Origin: a virus
Strand: one strand, 5' to 3'
Virus record (IMG/VR): IMGVR_UViG_3300046003_003173
Location: 1 to 60,766 of that record
Length of the DNA stretch: 60,766 nucleotides
The notes beneath the pieces are model-generated. The model did not search any database and was not told where the DNA came from. It saw only the letters and a program-made list of their open reading frames with translations. The translations under genes were made by a program, and so were the position numbers. Positions 31,300-39,310 of this stretch are shown one piece after another. Position 1 is the first letter of the stretch. Each line of letters opens with the position of its first letter.

Positions 31300-31646
31300 T
31301 AACCATTACCATTAGCCCGCAGACAGCAGAGCAAGTGCAGATCTTGGCCGCGGCCATGGTCAGCCTGCTGCAAACGCCAGCAGCCGAAGTGGCCACCGTC
31401 ACTGCACAGGCGGTGCTTCCGCCAGAGCAGCCGGCTAAGAAGGCCAAGGCAGCCAAGCCTGCCCCTGCCCCTGCCGAGGCATCCGAGCCAGTTATCGCGC
31501 TGGAGGACGTCCGGGCCAAGCTGTTGGCATACAAGGAGAAGGGCAAGTCACTCAAAGACCTGTTCGAGACTGTCGGCTGTGCGAACCTAAGCTCAGTGCC
31601 GGCCGATCGCTACGCCGAACTGCTGGCCAACATGGAGAAGATGTGA
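31296..31646 (+). CDS. Ala/Pro-linker protein, possible DNA-binding accessory (116 aa)
   Basis: An N-terminal segment (MITITISPQTAEQVQILAAA) is joined by a Lys/Ala/Pro linker (KKAKAAKPAPAPAEA) to a C-terminal helical domain (ALEDVRAKLLAYKEKGKSLK then LFETVGCANLSSVPADRYAE). The C-terminal part resembles domains found in single-strand annealing or recombination accessory proteins, but this is uncertain. It overlaps both neighbours. Confidence 0.65.
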   Translation: MITITISPQTAEQVQILAAAMVSLLQTPAAEVATVTAQAVLPPEQPAKKAKAAKPAPAPAEASEPVIALEDVRAKLLAYKEKGKSLKDLFETVGCANLSSVPADRYAELLANMEKM

Positions 31647-32287
31647 GCTACCTAATCGCATCACTGCCGCCGATTAAATGCTTTGTAAAGCGCGAGTTCT
31701 TGTACAACGAACACAAGGGTCACGGCGAGCTTGAGCCGGCCATCTGGGTCAGCATCAAGGCCTTGCGTGGCCAAGTGTTCCGTATCGAGTCGCTGCTGCC
31801 CAACTATGGCGCTCTGTACGACAAGCTGCCGATACATGCTTACGTGTGGCGCGAGGACTTCTACGCAAGCGAAGCACAGGGTCTGCCAATTGACACGCTC
31901 CAGTTGTGGGACTGCATGGGTTACCGTTTCACGGTGATCGAGAAGATCGGCCTGCGCAATTTGGGAGTGAAGTTTTTGGGCAAAGACAAGAACTGGCACT
32001 TTGGCAGGTACCTGTTCACGGTTGACTTCTGCGCAGACGGCATGGACCTAGACACCGGTTTCACCGAAACCGCAGAGGAGCACAAGAGCTTCAACTTCAT
32101 CCAGCTAGACAACGGCCAGTTTGCTGCACAGCCAAACAACCGTTGCCTGTGGTACGACCAGTCATTGATTCCCGCTGAGACAAAGTTCCCAGACTTTGAG
32201 GCGGCTCAAGTGATCTGGACTGTTGACGGCAGCCGCAAGTGGGCAGCCGGAGAAAATTGGTTTTACGATATCAAGGAGAAAACGTAA
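31643..32287 (+). CDS. Unknown protein of the replication operon (214 aa)
   Basis: A GTG start (MSYLIASLPPIKCFVKREFL) overlaps the previous stop. It is rich in aromatic residues (WVSIKALRGQVFRIESLLPN, GKDKNWHFGRYLFTVDFCAD, NNRCLWYDQSLIPAETKFPD). I recognise no catalytic motif. Position in the operon suggests an early or replication-linked role. Its TAA overlaps the ATG of the next gene by one base. Confidence 0.7.
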   Translation: MSYLIASLPPIKCFVKREFLYNEHKGHGELEPAIWVSIKALRGQVFRIESLLPNYGALYDKLPIHAYVWREDFYASEAQGLPIDTLQLWDCMGYRFTVIEKIGLRNLGVKFLGKDKNWHFGRYLFTVDFCADGMDLDTGFTETAEEHKSFNFIQLDNGQFAAQPNNRCLWYDQSLIPAETKFPDFEAAQVIWTVDGSRKWAAGENWFYDIKEKT

Positions 32288-32508
32288 TGTCTAAATTAAC
32301 GATCATCATTGAAGACAACGGCGACGAAATCACATGCCAAGGCACCGTCGAGCCTTCCCTTACCGCTGACAAGACGGTGTACACCACTGCCGAGGTCATC
32401 GGCCTCTACATGCAGCAGAACATAGCCGCCATCATGTCTGACGCGGTCAAGTGGGCCCAAGAGCCTGACCAGCCAAGCCTCATCGCCATATCGGGAGGCA
32501 AGGTATGA
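32287..32508 (+). CDS. Small protein of the replication operon (73 aa)
   Basis: The start at 32287 (MSKLTIIIEDNGDEITCQGT) is preferred to an upstream in-frame start inside the previous gene. The core is helical (AEVIGLYMQQNIAAIMSDAV). The function is unknown. It overlaps its neighbours by one and four bases. Confidence 0.65.
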   Translation: MSKLTIIIEDNGDEITCQGTVEPSLTADKTVYTTAEVIGLYMQQNIAAIMSDAVKWAQEPDQPSLIAISGGKV

Positions 32509-32732
32509 GTAAAGACAGTAAAGCGCCTCAAGCGTTTCCTTACAGCGGTGTGGGGGACGAGTTGAACTATTCCAAAGGCATGACCTTGCGCGATTACTTT
32601 GCAGGGCAAGTTGCAATTGGCGCGATGTCCCAATATTGGAACGGCGACCGTTTTAACGACCCGACTTCAGAGGATATTGCTCAGGAAGCTTATCAAATTG
32701 CCGACGCCATGTTGAAAGCGAGGAAAGCATGA
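32505..32732 (+). CDS. Conserved small phage protein, MTLRDYFAG type (75 aa)
   Basis: It contains KGMTLRDYFAGQVAIGAMSQ and ends with EAYQIADAMLKARKA, the pattern of a common small phage protein family with no known function. It is coupled by four-base overlaps on both sides. Confidence 0.7.
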   Translation: MSKDSKAPQAFPYSGVGDELNYSKGMTLRDYFAGQVAIGAMSQYWNGDRFNDPTSEDIAQEAYQIADAMLKARKA

Positions 32733-32965
32733 CACAACCAGAAGCCCTGCGGATTGCTGATGAACTCGATACTACGCCAGCCACCCAGAGAGTCGTTTGG
32801 TTTGCCGCAGCAGGCAAAGAATTGCGCCGGTTGCATACGGTGAATCAGGAGTTGCTAAAGGCGCTTGACACCATTAGCGGCTTGTCGCAGGCGATGTTGG
32901 CGCAGTCGATGTTTGAGAAACGTGCCCAAGACGCAATAGCCAAAGCAGAAAGGACAACACCATGA
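32729..32965 (+). CDS. Small helical protein (78 aa)
   Basis: It begins MTQPEALRIADELDTTPATQ and is helical to the end (ELRRLHTVNQELLKALDTIS). I recall the MTQPEALRLADxL opening in phage and prophage proteins of unknown role. It is coupled to DUF2800 by a four-base overlap. Confidence 0.65.
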   Translation: MTQPEALRIADELDTTPATQRVVWFAAAGKELRRLHTVNQELLKALDTISGLSQAMLAQSMFEKRAQDAIAKAERTTP

Positions 32966-34125
32966 CCGCACACGCCAAACTGTCCGCATCCGGCAGTGAG
33001 AAGTGGATGACGTGCACTCCAAGCGCGAGGATGGAGGAGCAATTCGAAGACGAGGGCAGCGAGTTTGCACGCGAAGGCACCTTTGCCCATGCAGTCTTTG
33101 AGCAGCAGATGCTGACCTACCTTGGCCGCACCATCGAAACCTTGCCGGAAGAGCTGCTGCACTTTGATTCGTGGGCGCTTGCCGGATACGTTGACGAGGC
33201 GGCTCAATACTGCATCAAGCGAATCGAGGACGCCTACGCTAGGTGCAAGGACCCGGTGATCTACGTTGAGCGCAAGCTTGACTTCAGTCCGTGGGTGACT
33301 GAGGGTTTTGGCACTGGCGACCTTGTGATCATCACAGACGACCTCGTTGAAGTGATGGACCTGAAGTACGGCAAGGGCATCTACGTTGACGCCAAAGACA
33401 ACAGCCAGATGAGGTTGTACGGTCTGGGCGCGTTCAACGAGTTGGCCGATCTGTACGACATCAAAAGGGTGCGCATGACCGTGCTGCAGCCACGCCTTGG
33501 CAACTACAGCAGCGAAGAGCTTCCGATAGCTGACTTGCTCAAGTGGGCAGACGATGCGGTTGTGCCGGCAGCCAAGCTGGCTTGGGTTGGCGAGGGCGTG
33601 TTCGTACCCGGGCCACACTGCACAAGCAGCTTCTGCAAGGCCCGTTACACATGCCCAGCCCGTGCAGCGCAAGCACTTGCAGTGGCCAAGCAGGAGTTTG
33701 CCCCCGTGCCCCCGGCGGTGGACTTCCTGACGATGGACCGGATTGCCGAGCTGCTGCCCAGTGCGGACCTTGTGATCGACTGGTTCACAGACCTGAAGAC
33801 CTACGCGCTCAAGCAGGCCGAGAAGGGCACGGCGGTCCCCGGCTACAAGCTGGTCGAGGGCAGGAGCAATCGCAAGTACAGCGACCAAGAAGCCGTAGCC
33901 CAAGCGCTGCGGGCAGCCGGGGTCCCTGACGAGATCGCATACGAGCGCAGCTTGCTTGGCATCACCGCCATGACAGACGCGCTTGGCAAAAAGAAATTTG
34001 CTGACGTGCTGGGTGCCTTAGTCACCAAGCCCGAAGGCAAACCAACGCTGGTGCCCGAAGGGGACAAGAGGCCAGCAATCACATCACGTGCAACCGCACT
34101 TGATGATTTTTCTAAACCAGTCTAA
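32962..34125 (+). CDS. DUF2800 RecB-like nuclease (387 aa)
   Basis: It matches DUF2800: HAKLSASGSEKWMTCTPSAR, EEQFEDEGSEFAREGTFAHA, the nuclease core VIITDDLVEVMDLKYGKGIY (D and K of PD-(D/E)xK) and a Cys cluster (CTSSFCKARYTC plus an N-terminal Cys) of Cas4/AddB type that could bind Fe-S. It is usually paired with DUF2815 and Pol A, as here, and probably acts in recombination-coupled replication. Its last codons overlap the third leader element. Confidence 0.88.
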   Translation: MTAHAKLSASGSEKWMTCTPSARMEEQFEDEGSEFAREGTFAHAVFEQQMLTYLGRTIETLPEELLHFDSWALAGYVDEAAQYCIKRIEDAYARCKDPVIYVERKLDFSPWVTEGFGTGDLVIITDDLVEVMDLKYGKGIYVDAKDNSQMRLYGLGAFNELADLYDIKRVRMTVLQPRLGNYSSEELPIADLLKWADDAVVPAAKLAWVGEGVFVPGPHCTSSFCKARYTCPARAAQALAVAKQEFAPVPPAVDFLTMDRIAELLPSADLVIDWFTDLKTYALKQAEKGTAVPGYKLVEGRSNRKYSDQEAVAQALRAAGVPDEIAYERSLLGITAMTDALGKKKFADVLGALVTKPEGKPTLVPEGDKRPAITSRATALDDFSKPV

Positions 34126-34134
34126 AGGACTAAT
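34111..34134 (+). promoter_or_regulatory. Repeated leader element, copy 3 (before DUF2815)
   Basis: TCTAAACCAGTCTAAAGGAC ends ten bases before the DUF2815 ATG while its first 15 bases encode the C-terminus of DUF2800 (SKPV and stop). The same element precedes DUF932 and the 64-aa operon leader gene. Confidence 0.65.
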
Positions 34135-34674
34135 ATGGCTACCGAATCCAAAATCATCACAGGCAAAGTTCGCCTCTCTTTCACCAAAAACGTCTTCACA
34201 CCTGACGAGAAGGGGTCTTACTCGATCATGATCTTGGTCGACAAAAGGGACAAAGAAACACTGGCCAAAATCAATGGCGCAGTTGACAAGTTCAAGACCG
34301 ACCCCAAGGCGGTCACGATCTGGGGTTCCAAGTTCTTGGCCAGCTTCAAGACTCCTCTGCGCGACGGCGACACCGAGCGCGACACAGAGAAGTACCCTGA
34401 GTACAAGGGTCACTACTTTATCAACGCCAACACGTACAACAAGCCAAGCGTGGTTGACTCGGGGCTGAACGACATCATCAACAAGTCAGATTTGTACAGC
34501 GGCTGCTACGGACGCATCTCGATCATTCCAGCTGCGTACAACGTCGACGGCAACAAGGGCATCAAGTTCTACCTGAACAACGTGCAGAAGCTGGCCGAAG
34601 GCGAGCCTCTGGGTGGAGGCGTGTCCAACGCAGCCGATGATTTCACTGCTGTTGAGGATGACTTCCTATCATGA
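34135..34674 (+). CDS. DUF2815 ssDNA-binding protein (179 aa)
   Basis: It matches DUF2815: GKVRLSFTKNVFTPDEKGSY, SIMILVDKRDKETLAKINGA, HYFINANTYNKPSVVDSGLN and YSGCYGRISIIPAAYNVDGN. The acidic C-terminus (TAVEDDFLS) is like the protein-interaction tail of phage SSBs. It is the likely single-strand DNA-binding protein for the Pol A replisome. It overlaps the next gene by four bases. Confidence 0.9.
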   Translation: MATESKIITGKVRLSFTKNVFTPDEKGSYSIMILVDKRDKETLAKINGAVDKFKTDPKAVTIWGSKFLASFKTPLRDGDTERDTEKYPEYKGHYFINANTYNKPSVVDSGLNDIINKSDLYSGCYGRISIIPAAYNVDGNKGIKFYLNNVQKLAEGEPLGGGVSNAADDFTAVEDDFLS

Positions 34675-34841
34675 CCGAAGAAACTAAACCCCAAGTCCTG
34701 TCGATCAGGATGGTCCCCGCCGGAGTTGATCTGGTGTTGCTGGCTCTGAGCAAGTTGCCTCATGAGCAGGTCGCAGATCTCTACGCGGAGATCCGCGGCC
34801 AAGCCCTGTTCCAACTGTCAGAAAACAAACCCACGGAGTAA
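34671..34841 (+). CDS. Small protein between SSB and polymerase (56 aa)
   Basis: It begins MTEETKPQVLSIRMVPAGVD and continues LALSKLPHEQVADLYAEIRG. Overlap with the SSB stop (ATGA) and clean spacing to the next gene support it. The function is unknown. Confidence 0.6.
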   Translation: MTEETKPQVLSIRMVPAGVDLVLLALSKLPHEQVADLYAEIRGQALFQLSENKPTE

Positions 34842-34845
34842 ACAG

Positions 34846-35106
34846 ATGACAACCCGAAATCGATTAGCTGAAATGTACGAGGACTTGATCTTCTTGGAAC
34901 CGGCCGTTTTTGACGAAGCGATTTTGGGTGTTGCTGACCGATTTGGGATGGACCCGGTTGTTGCTTACGACCGGACTCGAGTGATAGACATCTACGCGCG
35001 AGACATGACCAGAGAAGAAGCAGAAGAGTTTTTTGAATTCAACACCATCGGTGCTTGGCTTGGCGATGCCACTCCAGTGTTCATCGACATGCGGCCTGCC
35101 GAGTGA
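34846..35106 (+). CDS. Acidic small protein before polymerase (86 aa)
   Basis: The start at 34846 (MTTRNRLAEMYEDLIFLEPA) follows GGAG. It is acidic and helical (FDEAILGVADRFGMDPVVAY; REEAEEFFEFNTIGAWLGDA). No domain is recognised. Only one base separates it from the polymerase ATG. Confidence 0.65.
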   Translation: MTTRNRLAEMYEDLIFLEPAVFDEAILGVADRFGMDPVVAYDRTRVIDIYARDMTREEAEEFFEFNTIGAWLGDATPVFIDMRPAE

Positions 35107-35107
35107 C

Positions 35108-37447
35108 ATGACTAGTGAACGCATGAAGGCGGCGATGGTCTTAGCAGATAAGTGCTGGGAGAAAGCGTATTCCGTAGAGCCTGAGTTTGTTGAACAGTAC
35201 TTGGCTTTTGCTGAAGAACTGTTGATGAGTAAACGCGAAGTGCAGGGCGACGCATTCCGTTCGTATTGCAAAGACCGGGGCCTTGTTCGACCAGAGTCTT
35301 TACATCCCAATGTTTGGGTTTCGGGGGTCAGGGCTCTCAAAACAATAGGTTGGATTGATCGCATTGGCAAAGTTGAACCTACCCAGTTGCACAACCACAT
35401 GCCCACCGTTACTTTGTGGCGGAGCACGTTACCGGTATCAAAACAAATGACCACACTACGAATTGACCTTGAGACGTACAGCGATGTCGACTTGAAAAAG
35501 TGCGGCGTGCACAAGTACGTTGAGTCGGACAACTTCGAAGTGATGTTGTTTGCCTACGCGTTTGATGACGAAGCGGTTGAAGTAATTGACTTTGCCAGCG
35601 GGGAGAAACTACCTTATTGGCTTTTTCTTAAACTGTACGACCCAGAGGTTACCAAGACTGCGTACAACGCAGCGTTTGAGATAGCTTGCTTGAACAGGAT
35701 CCTTGACGCCAACCTTGAGCGAGAGCAGTGGCGTTGCACCAGCGTGCATGCGCTGTACCTTGGCCTGCCCGGTAACCTTGGCGAAGTGGGCAAGGTGTTA
35801 GGCCTTGGAGCCGACAAGCAAAAGCTGGCATCAGGTTGGGCGTTGATCCGCTACTTTTGCCTGCCATGCAAACCTACCTTGAAGAACGGCGGCCGCACGC
35901 GCAACCTACCGCACCACGATCCGGACAAGTGGGCGCTGTTTAAAGAGTACTGTGCTCGTGACGTTGAGTCAGAGCGCGAGATCGCAACACGGATTGCAAA
36001 GTTTCCGGTGCCCGACAAAGAGTGGAAGCTGTGGCACCTTGATCAACGGATGATGAGCATTGGGATTAAGGTCGACCGCGAGTTGGTCAACGCCGCCATC
36101 GAGTGCGACGGCATATTCAAAGAGAGGATGACCACGGAGGCCATCGCTCTTACAGGTTTAGACAATCCCAATTCCCGCGACCAGTTGCTCAAATGGTTGC
36201 AGACAGAAGAGGACGACGACACGATCGTTGACCTGACCAAGAAAAGCGTGCCCAAGGTTCTTGAATCTACGGACAGTGCGATAGTGCGACGCGTGCTGGA
36301 GTTGCGCCAAGAGATGGCCAAGACAAGCGTGTCCAAGTACCACGCCATGGCCCGGGCCATGTCTGACAAAGATGATTCGGTCAAAGGCTTGACCCAGTTT
36401 TATGGAGCGAACCGCACCGGCCGTTGGGCTGGTCGTTTGGTGCAGGTGCAGAACCTGCCGCAGAACAAACTGCGTGACATTGACTTGGCCCGCAACTTGT
36501 TGAAGAAGCGCGACTACGAAACCCTTGAGCTGTTGTTTGGCAATGTGCCTGACACCCTCTCACAGCTCATCAGGACCGCGTTTGTCGCGCGGGAGGGGTG
36601 TAGGTACATCATCGTCGACTTCAGCGCCATTGAGGCCCGTGTGATCGCTTGGATGGCATGGTGCCAGTGGCGCCTTGATGTGTTTGCCACACACGGCAAG
36701 ATCTACGAAGCGTCGGCTGAGCAAATGTTTAACTTGCCGGCCGGCAGCGTCACGAAGAAATCGCCGTACCGACAGAAGGGCAAGATCTCCGAGCTTGCAC
36801 TCGGCTATCAAGGCGGGGCCGGCGCACTCAAGACCATGGGCGCGTTGGAGATGGGCTTGACCGAGGACGAGCTTGAGCCGATCAAGGAAGCGTGGCGTGC
36901 GGCCAACCCGGAGATCGTTCAGTTCTGGTACGCGTGCGAACGCGCAGCCAAGGAAGCGGTGCTGGGCAAAGGGTCGGCCACACTAGCCATCGCTGGCAAG
37001 AGGACGTCTCTGGTGTTTGCCTACGAGTCAGGTTTCCTGACAATCCAATTGCCAAGCAAGCGCAAGCTGTTCTATGTCAAGCCGCGGATCGAGTCAGAAG
37101 ACCTTGTGCGCGGCGGGTTTGTTGTGGCCAGAGCCGGGTCACTGACATACGAGGGTCAGGACCAGAAGACCAAGCAGTGGACTCGCCTGTCTACATACGG
37201 CGGCAAGCTGGTGGAGAACATCACTCAGGCAGTGGCACGCGACTGCTTGGCCGAGGCGATGCTGGCGCTGGATGACGAGGGCTACAGGCAGTTGGCCACG
37301 GTTCACGACGAGATCATCATGGAGATGAGAGGAGGCCCATTGAAAGAAGCAGAAAAGATCATGGGCCGCCCGATTGCATGGGCGCCCGGCTTGCCCCTGC
37401 GCGGCGACGGCTTTGAAACCAGTTACTACATGAAGGAGATTGATTGA
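35108..37447 (+). CDS. Family A DNA polymerase with N-terminal winged-helix-like extension (779 aa)
   Basis: Replicative PolA-type enzyme. The 3'-5' exonuclease has D120 and E122 in LRIDLETYS, TAYNAAFEIACL, and ARDVESE. Polymerase motifs are A (VDFSAIEARVIAW, D504), B (RQKGKISELALGYQGG, R555/K559) and C (VHDEIIME, H733-D734). The usual start of such polymerases is at M114 (MTTLRIDLETYS). Here 113 extra residues (EFVEQYLAFAEELLMSKREV, GVRALKTIGWIDRIGKVEP) resemble a small winged-helix-like phage protein that is normally separate. No Shine-Dalgarno is seen before M114, so a true fusion is likely. Confidence 0.92.
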   Translation: MTSERMKAAMVLADKCWEKAYSVEPEFVEQYLAFAEELLMSKREVQGDAFRSYCKDRGLVRPESLHPNVWVSGVRALKTIGWIDRIGKVEPTQLHNHMPTVTLWRSTLPVSKQMTTLRIDLETYSDVDLKKCGVHKYVESDNFEVMLFAYAFDDEAVEVIDFASGEKLPYWLFLKLYDPEVTKTAYNAAFEIACLNRILDANLEREQWRCTSVHALYLGLPGNLGEVGKVLGLGADKQKLASGWALIRYFCLPCKPTLKNGGRTRNLPHHDPDKWALFKEYCARDVESEREIATRIAKFPVPDKEWKLWHLDQRMMSIGIKVDRELVNAAIECDGIFKERMTTEAIALTGLDNPNSRDQLLKWLQTEEDDDTIVDLTKKSVPKVLESTDSAIVRRVLELRQEMAKTSVSKYHAMARAMSDKDDSVKGLTQFYGANRTGRWAGRLVQVQNLPQNKLRDIDLARNLLKKRDYETLELLFGNVPDTLSQLIRTAFVAREGCRYIIVDFSAIEARVIAWMAWCQWRLDVFATHGKIYEASAEQMFNLPAGSVTKKSPYRQKGKISELALGYQGGAGALKTMGALEMGLTEDELEPIKEAWRAANPEIVQFWYACERAAKEAVLGKGSATLAIAGKRTSLVFAYESGFLTIQLPSKRKLFYVKPRIESEDLVRGGFVVARAGSLTYEGQDQKTKQWTRLSTYGGKLVENITQAVARDCLAEAMLALDDEGYRQLATVHDEIIMEMRGGPLKEAEKIMGRPIAWAPGLPLRGDGFETSYYMKEID

Positions 37448-37674
37448 TGAACGCAGACGAAACGCAAGTGGGCGGCACCCACTACAAAGACATGCCGATG
37501 CAACCTTGGGCCGTGATGGAAGCCGTGCTGACGCCGGAAGAATTCCAAGGGTACCTGAAGGGCAACATCATCAAGTACGCCATGCGAGCCGGTCGCAAAC
37601 CCGGCACCGACGACGGCGAAAAAGCCGCTCATTACAAACAGAAACTGATGGAGAAACAAACATGGGCATCCTAG
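37447..37674 (+). CDS. DUF3310 protein (75 aa)
   Basis: It matches DUF3310: MNADETQVGGTHYKDMPMQP, NIIKYAMRAGRKPGTDDGEK and AAHYKQKLMEK. The family occurs beside replication genes in many phages and is sometimes called nucleotide-kinase-like, without proof. Its ATG overlaps the polymerase stop by one base. Confidence 0.88.
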   Translation: MNADETQVGGTHYKDMPMQPWAVMEAVLTPEEFQGYLKGNIIKYAMRAGRKPGTDDGEKAAHYKQKLMEKQTWAS

Positions 37675-37925
37675 ATGAAATTAAGGTCAACCGGACCCCC
37701 ACTCACATGGTGCGCCCTGCGGCCATAGAGCTGCAAAAAAAGACCAAAACAATCATGGGCGCATACGTGGAGCGCCAACGGCGCCCCGGCGAAGTCCGCG
37801 CGTCGGACAACGACCTGTGGCAACGCGACGTCTACCGCACTGGCGACGGCGACTCCACCGCTCAAGTGCCCCGGGCCGGCAGCCTTGTGGCGTTCAGTTT
37901 GCCAAGCAAGGGGAGTCGGACATGA
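37662..37925 (+). CDS. Small basic protein (87 aa)
   Basis: The ATG at 37662 follows GGAG and lies inside the end of DUF3310. It begins MGILDEIKVNRTPTHMVRPA and has KKTKTIMGAYVERQRRPGEV. It overlaps the next gene by four bases. The function is unknown. Confidence 0.65.
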   Translation: MGILDEIKVNRTPTHMVRPAAIELQKKTKTIMGAYVERQRRPGEVRASDNDLWQRDVYRTGDGDSTAQVPRAGSLVAFSLPSKGSRT

Positions 37926-38041
37926 AAGACGATGAGATTGAAAACCTCTTCAAGTACAGCTGGCTGGACGCCGCGCTTGCCATTGCCCTCGCGCTGATTG
38001 CGATGGTGTCGTTGTTTTTCTTAGCGGGGTATTTGACATGA
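37922..38041 (+). CDS. Single-pass membrane peptide (39 aa)
   Basis: An acidic N-terminus (MKDDEIENLFKYSWLDA) precedes one hydrophobic helix (ALAIALALIAMVSLFFLAGY). Four-base overlaps on both sides support translation. It may be a small inner-membrane protein of unknown role. Confidence 0.6.
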   Translation: MKDDEIENLFKYSWLDAALAIALALIAMVSLFFLAGYLT

Positions 38042-38397
38042 GCCGACTACTTTTTGCTGCCGCCCGGGGGGCGAGGATACAGACAAAATGGAATGATTCT
38101 GTCGTGTGGCAAACAAGCGGACAACTTCTTTTGGTTGACACTATCCGCCACTACCGCATCCACCCGAATGACGCCCACCTTCAATATGGCCCGGTCAGTA
38201 CGGCGCTGCGGGATTGCGATGGCGAGTTATGGTTGTACATAGACTCAGAGCACATGAATGATTTTGTTATTCGATGTGCAATCGTTGCAAATTACGCAAA
38301 CAACATGATGCACGAATGGCAGCAAAACAAAGACCGACTGACGCGCAGTCTATTTCTTTTAATTTTGGCCGAAGCACTGGCCGACGAGGGGATGTAA
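38038..38397 (+). CDS. Tandem paralogue 1 (119 aa)
   Basis: It begins MSRLLFAAARGARIQTKWND and contains YRIHPNDAHLQYGPVSTALR, ending LFLLILAEALADEGM. The next gene shares the N-terminus, the YRIHPND block and the C-terminus, while the centres differ. The function is unknown. Confidence 0.7.
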   Translation: MSRLLFAAARGARIQTKWNDSVVWQTSGQLLLVDTIRHYRIHPNDAHLQYGPVSTALRDCDGELWLYIDSEHMNDFVIRCAIVANYANNMMHEWQQNKDRLTRSLFLLILAEALADEGM

Positions 38398-38775
38398 ATG
38401 AGCCGCCTACTACATGCTGCCGCCCGTGGGGCGAGGATTGGATGGCAAGCCCTTAGTGGTCAGTGGTATCCAGCGGTGAGCTTGACCGATGTGCAATCAG
38501 AAGGCGGTCAAGTTGCCTACCGCATCCACCCCAATGACGAACACCTTGCCTATGGCCCGATCAGCACGGAGGTACGCAAAGCCGCAGAGACCATCGCAAA
38601 AAAGGCGTACCTAGACGACGTACTAGGTCACTACGGCCTTGCCGCGATTGACGATTACTTATCACGGCCAAATGAATTCAGTTATTGCTGGGACAAAACT
38701 ATGAACGCAACTGCTAATCAGAAACAATTATTTCTTTTAATCTTGGCCGAGTTCTTGGCCGATGAGGGGATGTGA
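38398..38775 (+). CDS. Tandem paralogue 2 (125 aa)
   Basis: It begins MSRLLHAAARGARIGWQALS, contains YRIHPNDEHLAYGPISTEVR and ends LFLLILAEFLADEGM. It has the same ends as the preceding gene with a different middle (TIAKKAYLDDVLGHYGLAAI). It starts directly after the preceding stop and overlaps the next ATG by one base. Confidence 0.7.
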   Translation: MSRLLHAAARGARIGWQALSGQWYPAVSLTDVQSEGGQVAYRIHPNDEHLAYGPISTEVRKAAETIAKKAYLDDVLGHYGLAAIDDYLSRPNEFSYCWDKTMNATANQKQLFLLILAEFLADEGM

Positions 38776-39083
38776 TGACAGGATTTGAATCAAAGCGCCA
38801 AGCAGCGCAAGCCAAGCTGGACGATGACGACGCACAGGTCTACATTGCAGAGTATGAGGCTGCTCTGTTGGTCTCATACCAAAGCGGTTTTGCCGACGGT
38901 AAAAAAGCAGCACAGCGCAAGCCGCTGACGGATGAGCAGGCAAAGACAATTGCGTATGTTGGCCCAGTCTTTGCACCTGATGGAGTAGTTAAACGCTCCG
39001 CGCCTGCTTACAGGCAAGAGCTTGAGCAGCATCGTATGGATGCTATTCGCAGGACAGAAGCCGCCCACGGCATCAAGGAGTAA
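38775..39083 (+). CDS. Modular accessory protein with AAHGIKE tail (102 aa)
   Basis: ATG at 38775 is preferred to a GTG three bases earlier. After an acidic helix (KRQAAQAKLDDDDAQVYIAE) it carries the shared module AAQRKPLTDEQAKTI and ends TEAAHGIKE. The same modules recur in the next genes. The function is unknown. Confidence 0.65.
   Translation: MTGFESKRQAAQAKLDDDDAQVYIAEYEAALLVSYQSGFADGKKAAQRKPLTDEQAKTIAYVGPVFAPDGVVKRSAPAYRQELEQHRMDAIRRTEAAHGIKE
39060..39083 (+). repeat. Gene-junction cassette, copy 1
   Basis: GCCGCCCACGGCATCAAGGAG plus TAA encodes AAHGIKE and carries AAGGAG before the next ATG at 39086. Confidence 0.75.
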
Positions 39084-39085
39084 CC

Positions 39086-39310
39086 ATGAAACTCATCGAA
39101 AAAGTAACCGTACTGCCGGTTATAACAACGCTAGATTTAGATGTTGAACGTGTCCTGCAAGCCGCTATTGACGCCAAGCCAAAGCGCGTATGGGTAATTG
39201 GCGAAGATGCAGATGGTGGACTGTACTTCGCATCAAGCTGTGCAGATGGTGGCGAAGCGTTGTGGTGGATGGAGAAAGCTAAACACGCACTGATGGAGAT
39301 TTCAGAATGA
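39086..39310 (+). CDS. Small protein in modular gene run (74 aa)
   Basis: It begins MKLIEKVTVLPVITTLDLDV and contains AIDAKPKRVWVIGEDADGGL and GGEALWWMEKAKHALMEISE. It lacks the shared tail but lies among genes that have it and uses the upstream junction cassette for translation. It overlaps the next gene by four bases. The function is unknown. Confidence 0.65.
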   Translation: MKLIEKVTVLPVITTLDLDVERVLQAAIDAKPKRVWVIGEDADGGLYFASSCADGGEALWWMEKAKHALMEISE

